47,077 nt of DNA, from positions 1-47,077 of IMG/VR virus record IMGVR_UViG_3300007542_000040; one strand, 5' to 3'. The position numbers and the translations under genes were made by a program. Under the pieces are notes generated by a model. That model worked only from the letters and a program-made list of their open reading frames with translations. It was not told where the DNA came from and made no database searches. This DNA is from a virus. This document shows, in pieces, positions 24,299 to 33,100 of this stretch. Each line of letters starts with the position of its first letter. Positions within the stretch are counted from its first letter, which is position 1.

Positions 24299-25423
24299 AT
24301 GACAGAAGAAATTAATAAGAATCAGCCCAGTGAAACAAGCGAGTACGGCGATCCAAACCCAGGTTTATACCAAGGGCAAGGGGCCGTGGCTAACCTTGGA
24401 ATTGGTGGTACTGATCCAGTAGTTGGTGGAGATGCTTACGGAACAGCAGGCAACATCCCCAACGCCCTAATGGGTTCTACTGATGGACCAAATGCAGTTA
24501 ACCCTGTAGGTGCTCCAGGTGGAATTCTAAATCCCGAACAGGCTCGTAGATTTATCGATTATGTTTGGGACGCAACAGTTCTCGCCCAAGATGGTCGTAG
24601 AGTTACAATGCGTGCAAACACGATTGAACTTGAAAAGGTCAACGTTGGAGAGCGTGTTATTCGCGCTGCTTCACAAGCACTTGGCGAGTACACAAACGCT
24701 GGTGCAACATTCACAAAGGTAGAACTTACCACAAAGAAGATCCGTCTAGACTGGGAGGTTTCAACAGAAGCGCTTGAAGATAATATCGAAGGCTCTGCTC
24801 TTGAAGACCACCTAGTTCGTTTAATGACGAATGCTTTTGGTAATGACCTTGAGGATCTTGCTATCAACGGTGACGGTGGACTTGATCCATTCCTTGGCAT
24901 CATGAACGGCTTTGCTAATCAGGTTAAGACAACTGGGGACGCACATGAGGCTGTTGTAGATACAAGTAATGGTTGGACACCAGCAGTAATGCAGGAAGTT
25001 GTTTACGCTCTTCCTCGCAAGTACCGCGCAATTAAGTCAGGTCTCAAGTTCTATGCAGGTACAGATGTTTTTGCTAACATCGTTGCCAGCAACGGAACAC
25101 TTGGAGATGCTATTGCAGAGGCATTCCGTACACAGGATTACCGCAATGCATACCTTGGTGGATCAGGACAGACATTCGGTGGTGCTCGTACAACCAGAGT
25201 TCTTGGTATTGACGTACAGGAAGTTCCTTACTACCCAGCCAATTTCCTAGATCTCACATTCCCACAGAACCGCGTTTGGGGCTTCCAGCGCGATATCACT
25301 GTGAACCGTGAATACAAGCCAAAGAAGGATACTATTGAGTACACCATCTTTGTCCGTTTCGGAATCACATGGGAAGAGTTGGACGCAGTTGCATTCGTTG
25401 ATGCAACACCAGTTGTTTCCTAA
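24299..25423 (+). CDS. Major capsid protein (HK97 fold)
   Basis: This 374-residue protein has a disordered N-terminal arm (MTEEINKNQ, then Gly/Asn/Ala-rich) and a core with HK97-like signatures: ARRFIDYVWDATVL, TIELEKVNVGERVIRAA, KIRLDWEVSTEALEDN and LEDLAINGDGGLDPFLGIMN. SGLKFYAGTDVF and FPQNRVWGFQRDITVNRE follow. AGGAGGTG at 24283-24290 is a strong SD for ATG 24299. The in-frame ATG at 24218 lies inside the protease gene and is rejected. Gene order and a strong hairpin downstream support high-output expression. Codon usage looks more biased to C-ending codons than in the fibre genes. Confidence 0.93.
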   Translation: MTEEINKNQPSETSEYGDPNPGLYQGQGAVANLGIGGTDPVVGGDAYGTAGNIPNALMGSTDGPNAVNPVGAPGGILNPEQARRFIDYVWDATVLAQDGRRVTMRANTIELEKVNVGERVIRAASQALGEYTNAGATFTKVELTTKKIRLDWEVSTEALEDNIEGSALEDHLVRLMTNAFGNDLEDLAINGDGGLDPFLGIMNGFANQVKTTGDAHEAVVDTSNGWTPAVMQEVVYALPRKYRAIKSGLKFYAGTDVFANIVASNGTLGDAIAEAFRTQDYRNAYLGGSGQTFGGARTTRVLGIDVQEVPYYPANFLDLTFPQNRVWGFQRDITVNREYKPKKDTIEYTIFVRFGITWEELDAVAFVDATPVVS

Positions 25424-25442
25424 TCGAAAACAATGATTAATG

Positions 25443-25470
25443 GGGGGGTGGTCTTTCGAGACCACTCCCC
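25443..25470 (+). terminator. Hairpin after capsid gene
   Basis: GGGGGTGGTCT-type arm (25443-25454), tetraloop TTCG (25455-25458) and AGACCACTCCCC (25459-25470). It is a 12-bp stem with one G-T wobble. UUCG loops are unusually stable. The T-run normally following an intrinsic terminator is absent, so it may act as an attenuator or mRNA 3'-end stabiliser. Confidence 0.7.
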
Positions 25471-25482
25471 TAAATCATATTC

Positions 25483-25491
25483 TGATATAAT
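25483..25491 (+). promoter_or_regulatory. Extended -10 promoter, connector block
   Basis: The sequence is TGATATAAT with predicted +1 near 25498. An 18-nt leader carries AAAAGGAAAGG before ATG 25516, a normal SD start. It lies 13 bp after the capsid hairpin. Confidence 0.7.
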
Positions 25492-25515
25492 TACATCAAA
25501 AGGAAAGGTATAAAT

Positions 25516-25956
25516 ATGTCAGAAGAAGTTAGTGCATCTAAAGCAAGAAAAACTAGGGCAACCACTAAGGTTGCTGAAAAGTCTTCAGTGGTAGAAAGTG
25601 TTGCTATAGTTTCAGAAGAGACTCCAACCGTAAATGACGATGGCCAAAAGGTTATCACTGGAGCAAAAAAAACAAAGGCTCCAAGATCTTCAAATCTTCA
25701 AGGCAAGGAAGATAATACCCTTGCATCACGAACCGCAGATCATTCTTTAAATAAAAAAGTTGATACAACAAGCAACATACCAGAAAGCGACGAGAAAGTT
25801 GCCCTATGGTCAGATAAGAATATTCGTTGGACAGGCGTAGGAACACTTTCTAAGGGATATAATATTGTAACCAAGGAGGCTGCCGAAAAGTGGTTAGAGA
25901 AGTCTGGAATCAGAAACGCTTCTCCAGAAGAAGTTGCCACATACTACGGTAAATAA
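25516..25956 (+). CDS. Hypothetical head protein
   Basis: This 146-residue protein has a Lys/Ser/Thr-rich, probably disordered N-terminal 95 residues (SASKARKTRATTKVAEKS). It ends in a compact C-terminal domain (IRWTGVGTLSKGYNIVTKEA, AEKWLEKSGIRNASPEEVA). That combination, placed between capsid and connector genes, is common in phage head blocks; function not established. Possibilities include a capsid decoration or head-completion protein. A strong SD lies upstream, and 3 nt separate its stop from the next ATG. Confidence 0.75.
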   Translation: MSEEVSASKARKTRATTKVAEKSSVVESVAIVSEETPTVNDDGQKVITGAKKTKAPRSSNLQGKEDNTLASRTADHSLNKKVDTTSNIPESDEKVALWSDKNIRWTGVGTLSKGYNIVTKEAAEKWLEKSGIRNASPEEVATYYGK

Positions 25957-25959
25957 TAA

Positions 25960-26970
25960 ATGGAAATTACACGACAGCAACCATTCCCGCTAGTCTTTTC
26001 TCAAGGTGAACTTGATCCCAGCACTAATTACATAGTGACATTTTATGATGATCACAATCTTGCTTTTTATGGAGTAGAATCAATAACTGATTCAGAAGGA
26101 TTTTTATCATTTGAATTACCAGTTTATTTTTCAAAATATGACGAAGAATATAGCGTAGAAATACATCTGGTTAACGGATATGACATAGATGGACTTCCGA
26201 TTCAAGGAAATCTTGTTCTAGTAGATACTTTGACTATCATGCGTCCATATGTAGATCCTAATCTTTTTGCAGAAACCACAGAAGATCTTGATGAGGCAAA
26301 GATGTACGAGTCAGTATCCCGCGCCATGATCAACTCCATCACTGGAGGATTTATGTACAAGAGAGATACCGTAGAGACTGTAGGGCTTGGTAATGATTTT
26401 TTATCAATTCCATTTAGACTTTGTAGAATTGTTAAGGTATACGAAAACAATGTTCTCATCTATGACATAGAGCCTACGGACCCAACATGGACTAACGTAA
26501 GAGAGTACTCCATTAGTCCAGATAGGGGCGCTATAACCGTTGTAATGGGTTCTGGGGCATACAACAGACTTCAGTCTCAACCAGTACAAAGACAAAAGCC
26601 TGCATCAGACTCGTTTACCCTATACAACACTAACGATTCCCCAAACTACATTGATACCCCATATGACACAAAGAACTTTTCTCAATCAACTGGAGGTAGT
26701 CCAATGTTCCCTAATGGTTGGGATTATGTGGTTATTGTAGAGACTGGATGGCCTGTAATACCTCAGGACATTAAGCAAGCATCGATGCTTATCATTAATG
26801 ATCTTAAATGTAATAATATTCCTTACATCAACTCTTATATTAAAAACTACAAGAGTGATCAGTTTACACTTGCATTTGATGATAGAGTTTTCAAAGATAC
26901 TGGAAACAGGATTGCAGATAAAATTCTTTCTTCATACGTCAGGCCAATTTATCGCCTAGGAGTGCTATAA
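25960..26970 (+). CDS. Head-tail connector (adaptor) protein
   Basis: This 336-residue protein has an N-terminal 90 residues resembling an Ig-like or beta domain (LVFSQGELDPSTNYIVTFYD). The remainder fits an adaptor: MYESVSRAMINSITGGF, a beta insert (SISPDRGAITVVMG), and a helical end with VIPQDIKQASMLIINDLKCN and IADKILSSYVRPIYRLGVL. It should bind under the portal ring and start the connector stack. The order adaptor, stopper, gp10-like, tail terminator supports the call. The N-terminal extra domain is longer than in minimal adaptors. Confidence 0.72.
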   Translation: MEITRQQPFPLVFSQGELDPSTNYIVTFYDDHNLAFYGVESITDSEGFLSFELPVYFSKYDEEYSVEIHLVNGYDIDGLPIQGNLVLVDTLTIMRPYVDPNLFAETTEDLDEAKMYESVSRAMINSITGGFMYKRDTVETVGLGNDFLSIPFRLCRIVKVYENNVLIYDIEPTDPTWTNVREYSISPDRGAITVVMGSGAYNRLQSQPVQRQKPASDSFTLYNTNDSPNYIDTPYDTKNFSQSTGGSPMFPNGWDYVVIVETGWPVIPQDIKQASMLIINDLKCNNIPYINSYIKNYKSDQFTLAFDDRVFKDTGNRIADKILSSYVRPIYRLGVL

Positions 26971-27459
26971 GTGGCTGGCTTATTTGGAACAAATGTTTGC
27001 TCAAGTTTATTTTTCCAAATGCAGTGTGATATTTATTATGCAACAGAAAGTCAGGATCAGTACGGAAAGATAGATAAATCATGGGGTATTGATTCAACAT
27101 CCCCTTGTTCCTTTTATACTATTGGTGACAAAAGCAATGACGACAACTTCTCTTTTGAAGATAAAAAGTTTTACAAATTGGAAACAATGCTGTATGGTAG
27201 ATTTCAAAAAGATCCAAGAAAGGGTTCTGATGGATCTTTGCACCCACTTTCCCATGTTCTTGTAACAAATATTCGTGGATCAAATTGCAATGACGAAACA
27301 TTTTTTATTGAAACTAATGGAAACTATGAAGGAAAGCCAACAATTTTTGAAATTAAAACGTGTCAACCGTTTGTTGGACCGTTTGGAACGGTAGAGTATT
27401 ACAAGATTCAACTAGAAAGATCTGATACTCAGGAGTTGAATGACCTTGTTGCGTGTTAA
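26971..27459 (+). CDS. Head-closure (stopper) protein candidate
   Basis: This 162-residue protein has a GTG start directly after the upstream TAA, with AGGAG about 8 nt before it. It is beta-rich (CDIYYATESQDQYGKIDKSW, FYKLETMLYGRFQKDPRK, GTVEYYKIQLER) and carries eight cysteines, more than usual for a neck protein. Assignment rests on place between adaptor and gp10-like genes and on the beta-barrel-like pattern. The cysteines could bind metal or be incidental. It overlaps the next gene by 20 bp. Confidence 0.6.
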   Translation: MAGLFGTNVCSSLFFQMQCDIYYATESQDQYGKIDKSWGIDSTSPCSFYTIGDKSNDDNFSFEDKKFYKLETMLYGRFQKDPRKGSDGSLHPLSHVLVTNIRGSNCNDETFFIETNGNYEGKPTIFEIKTCQPFVGPFGTVEYYKIQLERSDTQELNDLVAC

Positions 27460-28120
27460 GATTGACTCCAAGGAGATTAATAAAATTGTTAACAACGCTG
27501 TCTCTTATTCTTACGGATTCTTGCAAGGTACAGATATAGATCAAATACTCTTTAATCAAAAACTTGCAGAGTTTACAAAAGAAGCATTAGAAAAGTACAT
27601 TGACAGTAAGGCTAGAATGAATCCAGAAGAACTTCATCATGTTTATGAATGGAATAAAGCAGGAAGTCCTTCAGCCAGATTATTTGAAATAACTCCAAAA
27701 GCAAGTAAAAGAGTTATCAGTTTCACAGGAAAATTCTTATCATCAAAAAGCGTTTCAGATGAATCAACAGAACCTTTTGTCAATAAAGCAAATATTATGG
27801 AAAATGCTATAGCCATAACAATAGAACCAAACAATGCCGATGTTCTTGCATTTACCGTTGACGGAGAAACTGTTTTTTCCGCAACATCAATTTACATTGC
27901 AAATCCAGGTGGGGATGAAGTTGCAGGTAGTTTTGGAAGAACGGTAGAACAATTTTTCTTAGAATATTTTACAAACGGACTTCTTAATCCCTTTTTGAAA
28001 AAATTTGCAATAGCAAGCGAGTACACTCAGTCATTCCCCGCTGGAACAAAGACAGGTTTTTCCGCTGGAATACAGGCTGGTAAAAGATATATTAACCCAA
28101 TAAGGATGACAACAGAATGA
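27440..28120 (+). CDS. HK97 gp10-like neck/tail protein
   Basis: This 226-residue protein starts MTLLRVKIDSKEI with AGGAG 4 nt upstream. It contains a long helix (LFNQKLAEFTKEALEKYIDS), MNPEELHHVYEWNKAG, and a beta core (RVISFTGKFLSSKS, ADVLAFTVDGETVF). An FFLEYFTNGLLNPFLKKFA helix ends it. This pattern resembles the gp10 family that joins neck and tail terminator. It overlaps the next gene as ATGA. Confidence 0.68.
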   Translation: MTLLRVKIDSKEINKIVNNAVSYSYGFLQGTDIDQILFNQKLAEFTKEALEKYIDSKARMNPEELHHVYEWNKAGSPSARLFEITPKASKRVISFTGKFLSSKSVSDESTEPFVNKANIMENAIAITIEPNNADVLAFTVDGETVFSATSIYIANPGGDEVAGSFGRTVEQFFLEYFTNGLLNPFLKKFAIASEYTQSFPAGTKTGFSAGIQAGKRYINPIRMTTE

Positions 28121-28629
28121 CATTTGCAAACTTAACTCTACCAGTGTTAACCGTTAATGGATACCTTTGGTCAGTTATGAAATCCCTTGAACCAACTTTC
28201 CAAAAACAATATGGAAACACAACTCCATTCTTCCCAATAAGCGATTCCGCAAGTGGCAACAAGTCTTGGGACAACAAGCCCTATGTTATTTATGACAGAA
28301 TGCTAAAGATGACAGGATCTGCGTTTTACCCAATAAAGAAAGAGCATATCATGTATGCTGTCAAAGGAAAAGAAGAACAGACCCTAGAGTGGTCGATGGC
28401 TATTCAATATATATTAGACCGTCAAGATGATGCTGCTCAGGATATCAACTCTTGGAATGCTTCTCAAGAAAGCCCTTCTAATGTATATTTCCATTATATG
28501 AGAGTATTCCAGACTGGAGGCTCTGTGTCAAGGGATTTTAGCAATAGACCTTATTATATTACAGAGTTTGTTGTAGAGGCAGAATATCATCTAACAGACT
28601 CTATTGAGTCAATCCTGTCAAACATATAA
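28117..28629 (+). CDS. Tail terminator protein candidate
   Basis: This 170-residue protein starts in an ATGA overlap with the upstream stop, so translation is coupled. NKPYVIYDRMLKMTGSAFYP and ITEFVVEAEYHLTDSIESIL bracket an alpha/beta core like tail-terminator proteins, which cap the tail tube and dock with the connector. The position directly before the tail tube gene supports this. Sequence signatures for this family are weak. Confidence 0.65.
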   Translation: MTFANLTLPVLTVNGYLWSVMKSLEPTFQKQYGNTTPFFPISDSASGNKSWDNKPYVIYDRMLKMTGSAFYPIKKEHIMYAVKGKEEQTLEWSMAIQYILDRQDDAAQDINSWNASQESPSNVYFHYMRVFQTGGSVSRDFSNRPYYITEFVVEAEYHLTDSIESILSNI

Positions 28630-28640
28630 TAAAAAGGAAG

Positions 28641-28646
28641 TATAAT
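28641..28646 (+). promoter_or_regulatory. Possible promoter before tail tube gene
   Basis: TATAAT without an upstream TG. Predicted +1 at 28653 gives a 47-nt leader with AAAGAGGTGA before ATG 28700. It is weaker than the TGnTATAAT elements. Confidence 0.45.
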
Positions 28647-28699
28647 TAGACTTGAGGAAACACGCCTAAAATTCTATAAGAAAAAAGAGGTGAAAATAT

Positions 28700-29374
28700 A
28701 TGGCTTATACCAGAGGTAATTCAAAGCAGATAATCGTAGGCGCAGCAGCGCTTTTCGTTAGCAAGACTGCTGCTTTTGATCCAGAAAACATTAGTCCAGC
28801 ACTACCAGATTTCACAAGTGCAACTTACCGCGATACCCTTCAGGACGCAACATCAGTTGTTCGTAACGTAGGTTACACAATGAATGGTCTAGAACTACAG
28901 TTCCAGCCAGATTTCGGTGAGGTACAGGTCGATCAGATTCTTGACGTTGCTAAATTGTACAAGCAGGGTATGCAGGTTAACCTAAATACCGCTTTTGCAG
29001 AGGCAACCCTAGAGAACCTTCTCGTAGCAATTGCTGCTAACTCCAATGATTACGATCAGGATGTTAAAATGCAAAACCCAATGAAGTCAGGAACAACAGG
29101 ATCTTTTGCTGACGTTCTTGAACTCAAGTCAGGTGACATTGGTGAATGCCCAGTAGAGCGTGGTCTTGTTGCAATTGGTCCAGGTACAGGTGACTGTGCT
29201 CCAACAACTGCAATTGAACGTATTTACGTTGCATACCGTGCTTTATCAATTGAGAATGTTACAGTTTCTGCAAAGCGTGACGAGGCTTCAATGTTTGAAG
29301 TTTCATTCCGTTTGCTTCCAGCAGATAACGGTTCATACGGAAAGATTGTTGACCGTCTAGTTCTCGTATCATAA
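28700..29374 (+). CDS. Major tail tube protein
   Basis: This 224-residue protein follows the tail terminator and precedes the G/GT chaperones, the canonical tube slot. It is beta-rich with Gly turns: KQIIVGAAALFVSKTAAF, LELQFQPDFGEVQVDQ, DEASMFEVSFRLLPAD and a GSYGKIVDRLVLVS end. AAGAGGTGA is a strong SD. Codon usage looks biased like the capsid gene, consistent with high expression. Its only visible control elements are a possible upstream promoter and a terminator hairpin immediately downstream. Confidence 0.88.
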   Translation: MAYTRGNSKQIIVGAAALFVSKTAAFDPENISPALPDFTSATYRDTLQDATSVVRNVGYTMNGLELQFQPDFGEVQVDQILDVAKLYKQGMQVNLNTAFAEATLENLLVAIAANSNDYDQDVKMQNPMKSGTTGSFADVLELKSGDIGECPVERGLVAIGPGTGDCAPTTAIERIYVAYRALSIENVTVSAKRDEASMFEVSFRLLPADNGSYGKIVDRLVLVS

Positions 29375-29399
29375 TTAAATAAAAATTTAATAGGGGATT

Positions 29400-29427
29400 G
29401 CCTCGTCGCTATTGCGACGGGGCTTTT
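29400..29427 (+). terminator. Rho-independent terminator after tail tube gene
   Basis: GCCTCGTCGC (29400-29409), loop TATT, GCGACGGGGC (29414-29423), then TTTT. It is a 10-bp stem with one wobble and a T-run. Confidence 0.85.
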
Positions 29428-29431
29428 CTCA

Positions 29432-29440
29432 TGATATAAT
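29432..29440 (+). promoter_or_regulatory. Extended -10 promoter, tail chaperone genes
   Basis: The sequence is TGATATAAT, 4 nt after the terminator T-run. The predicted +1 at 29447 gives a 24-nt leader with AAAGGGT before ATG 29471. Confidence 0.72.
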
Positions 29441-29470
29441 TTACTGAATAAACCAGTGAAAGGGTAAATA

Positions 29471-29806
29471 ATGGCTACATCAGTATACGAAACGGTTACA
29501 CTAGAACTTATGGACGGCACAAAAATTGAGATGCGCCCATTAAAGATTTCGCTATTAAGAGAATTTATGAAGAAGTTCGACACAGTTATTGAGGTTGCCA
29601 CAAGCAACGTTGACTCAATGGATGTTTTGGTAGATTGCGCTATGATCGCAATGAAGCAGTATAAGCCAGAATTTTCTGAAGACAGGTCTGTTTTTGAAGA
29701 TCTTGCAGATATTAAAATGGTTTATAAGATTATCGAAATCGCCTCTGGAATTAAGTTGGACGCAGAGGGAAACGATCTAGCGGCGGGTCTACCTGGAACG
29801 ATCTAG
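29471..29806 (+). CDS. Tail assembly chaperone (G-type, short form)
   Basis: This 111-residue protein has the alpha/beta pattern of tape-measure chaperones (VTLELMDGTKIEMRPLKISL, LREFMKKFD, IIEIASGIKLDAEGNDL). It lies between tube and tape measure genes. The short form ends at TAG 29804-29806. A slippery heptamer before the stop gives a longer GT product in the -1 frame. It binds the tape measure during tail assembly in lambda-like phages. Confidence 0.85.
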   Translation: MATSVYETVTLELMDGTKIEMRPLKISLLREFMKKFDTVIEVATSNVDSMDVLVDCAMIAMKQYKPEFSEDRSVFEDLADIKMVYKIIEIASGIKLDAEGNDLAAGLPGTI

Positions 29807-30171
29807 ACCTTGCCAAGATAGAGTCAGAGATATTCCTTCTTGGAAACTGGAAAGACTTTGAAGATTTAGAAAATAGTTTGTCTATGCCAGAAATTGTTGC
29901 TACACTAAGTGCTTCTAGAGATCTACAGCACAATAATCAAAAGTTTTTGGCAGCAATCCAAGGTGTAGATCTTGATAATAATTCAGGGTCTGGTGGACAA
30001 AAAGAATGGGAAGATCTTAAGTCTAGAGTGTTTAGTGGTGGTCAAGCAGGAGATTCAGACGACATTCTTTCTTTACAAGGACAAAACGCAGCATCTGCTG
30101 GATTTGGAATCGGAGCGGGTCTAGAATATTCAGATCTTAAAGGAGAACAACCTAAAAATCCGTTCGGCTGA
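29471..30171 (+). CDS. Tail assembly chaperone GT fusion by -1 frameshift
   Basis: This is the predicted product of -1 slippage at GGGAAAC (29767-29773). Residues 1-101 come from the G frame, then reading continues from 29773 to the stop at 30169-30171, about 233 residues. The -1 frame is open from 29752 to that stop and codes for sensible sequence immediately after the G stop (LDLAKIESEIFLLGNWKDFE). The TTG at 29878 is an internal site and not needed. The T part ends in a Gly/Ser-rich, acidic tail. Shift efficiency is not visible. Confidence 0.82.
29767..29773 (+). other. Programmed -1 frameshift site GGGAAAC
   Basis: The site is in phase as G GGA AAC of the G frame, the X XXY YYZ pattern. 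The downstream element was not modelled. It lies 31 nt upstream of the G-frame stop. Confidence 0.8.
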
Positions 30172-30180
30172 TGATATAAT
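30172..30180 (+). promoter_or_regulatory. Extended -10 promoter with ultra-short SD leader, tape measure gene
   Basis: The sequence is TGATATAAT directly after the GT stop. Predicted +1 at 30187 gives an 11-nt leader that starts with GGTGATTA before ATG 30198. Confidence 0.7.
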
Positions 30181-30197
30181 AGATTTGGTGATTACTA

Positions 30198-33100
30198 ATG
30201 GCAGATGTTAATGCAAATATTAATGTAAACATAAACTCTTCTGCTGCCCTTGCTGGACTAAAAAGACTTGAGCAACAAATTGAGTCCTTTCAAAGATCAG
30301 TATCAGGCAGCAATGCATCTGCTGCTGCTCAACAAAATGCACTTAATCGCTCCCTTTTACAAGGAATAAATAACACTGGTCTTTTTACTGCAAAGCAAAT
30401 TTCTGCGGTTGACTCAGTAGGTAAATTTACCAACTCTCTTGAAAAAAATAAACTAAGTCTTGGAGAATACAGTAGATATGCTGGATCTCAACTTCCTGGA
30501 TTAAGTAAGGTTTTCAAAAGAGAATTTAATACAATGCAGGCTGTCGCGGTAGACAGAGTAAAATCTATCAATAGCCAGTACCTCGCACTTGGGAAAACAG
30601 TAGATGGAGTAACTTCTGCTATTAAGTCAACTCCCACAGGACTTTCAAAAGGCTATTCTACCGACATGGCGATTGCCACCCAACGCCAACAAATGTTTAA
30701 TAAATTAATTGATGGTGGTTCAACAAAACTTCTTAACTGGGGTAAGAATACACAGTGGGCTGGTCGTCAACTTATGGTTGGTTTTACTATTCCACTTACA
30801 GTTTTCGCCACTGTAGCAGCAAAAACATTTAAAGACATTGAAGAGCAAGCAATTAACTTTAAAAAAGTTTATGGCGACATATTTACTACTGATGCAGAAG
30901 TAGAGGAAAACCTAGAGGCAGTAAAACAACTTTCTCTTGAAATGACAAAGTATGGTATTGCTGTAAAAGATACAATGGCGCTAGCAAGCATCGCTGCTCA
31001 ATCTGGTTTGAGAACTGCCGATATGTTGGCTGCAACAAATGAAGCCACCAGACTCGCTACCTTGGGTCAGATGGAGCAGACAGAAGCAATGAAAACTGTT
31101 ATCTCTATGCAAACGGCATTTGGTCAGTCAAATGAAGAACTTTCCGAATCGGTAAACTTTCTAAACATTATTGAAAACCAAACTGTTCTTAGTTTGCAAG
31201 ACGTTGCAGGAGCAATACCAAGAGTTGCCCCAGTTATTAAGGGTATGGGTGGAGATGTTAAGGATCTTGCAATCCTGCTTGTTGCAATGAAGGAGGGTGG
31301 GGTAAGTGCAGCAGAAGGCGCAAACGCACTCAAGAACTCTCTTGCTCGTTTAATTACTCCCACATCTGCTGCATCAGGAATGGCAGAAAAATTTGGTATT
31401 AATCTTGAAGGAATTGTTGAAAGAAATAACGGAAAAGTTCTTCCAATGGTCAGAGAACTTGCAAAGGAAATGGAAAGTCTTGGAGGACTTGATCAGCAAA
31501 AACTTTTAAGTACAATTTTTGGTAAATTCCAATATGCAAGAATTGGTGCTTTGATGAACAACATTAGGGACGATAGTTCTCAAGCGGCAAGAGCAATGGA
31601 CCTCATGGGAATGTCTACTGAAGATCTTGCCAGAACAGCGGAAGATGAGTTGTCGGTAGTTGAGAACTCCATTTCAACAAAATTCACTGCGGCATTAGAA
31701 CAAGCAAAACTATCAATAGCACCCCTTGGAGAAGCATTTCTTAGAGTTGCCACACCAGTGGTAGAGATGGTTTCTAAGATTGCCAATGCCTTTAGTGATT
31801 TGCCAGAACCAGTTAAAAATGCCATGGGTATGGCAGTGATTGCTATTGGTGGAATTGCTCCAGTACTTCTTATGGGTATTGGTCTTATGGGTAACCTTAT
31901 TGCAAACGTTATAAAAGGAATTCAGCAGTTTAGAAAGTTTGCAGCCACTATAAAGGGTGATTCTTCAGCATTTCAATACATGGCGAAGGCAGAACTTGAG
32001 GCGCTAGCAGCATCAGAGGCTTTGGAAGCAAACACAATGAGCCTTACTGGAAAACTTCAATTGCAGGCTGGAGCCGTTCGCGCACTAAGTACGGAGTATC
32101 AGAGGTTTGCAAGCGCAGCAGGGATAGCCTCAGGAGCCATGAGATCGATCCCAGTGGCCACAGGAGCGGCAGGTAGGGGAAAGCCACCCCTCAAGATGGC
32201 TCGCGGCGGAGTCGTTCCAGGAAGTGGATCAGGAGACAAGATTCCAGCACTTCTTGAACCAGGAGAAACAGTAATTACAAAAAAGGCTTCTCAGAGATTT
32301 GGTCCAGTAATTGCAGCAATGAATGCTGGAAACCTTCCTGGGTATCAGGGTGGACTTAATCTTCCAAACGTTAGCATTCCAAGTTCAGCATCATTTAGAA
32401 AAGGATCAACTCAAGGAATTGAAGCATTCTTTAAATCAATTCAAGGATTGAGTGGGGCATCAGAAGCAGCAACCAAAGTCTTGACCAATCTTTCAGTAGA
32501 AGGTGGAAAGATTAATGCTAAAGCATTTAAAGAGGCTATGGTTGCAGAGGGGATGGTTCCACAACTTCCAACTGGTCGTGCTGCTGCTCACCTAACAAGC
32601 AGAAAAGATCTTTCTGAATCAGGAAAGTCATTCCTAGAAAGTAGAACTGGTAGAGGAGAAGGCGGTAAGTCTGTAACTGCACAAAGATTGCTTTCCGTTG
32701 CAAATGATCCAGAAACTGCTGGATTTGTTAAAGAGTATAGTGGCCTTACCGCAGACCTTTCTCAAACCTTAAATACACAATTACAAACTGGAGCAGCAGT
32801 TTCCGACTTTAACAGAGAATGGTCTTCTAAAGGAAGTAGACTCCTTCCCTCATTGGAAAAGTTTGGTGGATTTGTTTCAGAAGGAGCAGATGATCTTAAA
32901 GCCCTGAGTCAGTTTGAAATAGAACTTGGTCAAAACATCAATGGTCGCGCAGACGTTATGAAGAACGCAATTGTCACAGATGAAATTCTTGAAGCAGAAA
33001 CAAAAAAACTTATTAGTCAATACAAAAATGCAAATACATCAATTGGAAAAGTTGCAAGATCAGCGGATCAAGCGTCAAAAACAATTGGTCAAGTTTCAGT

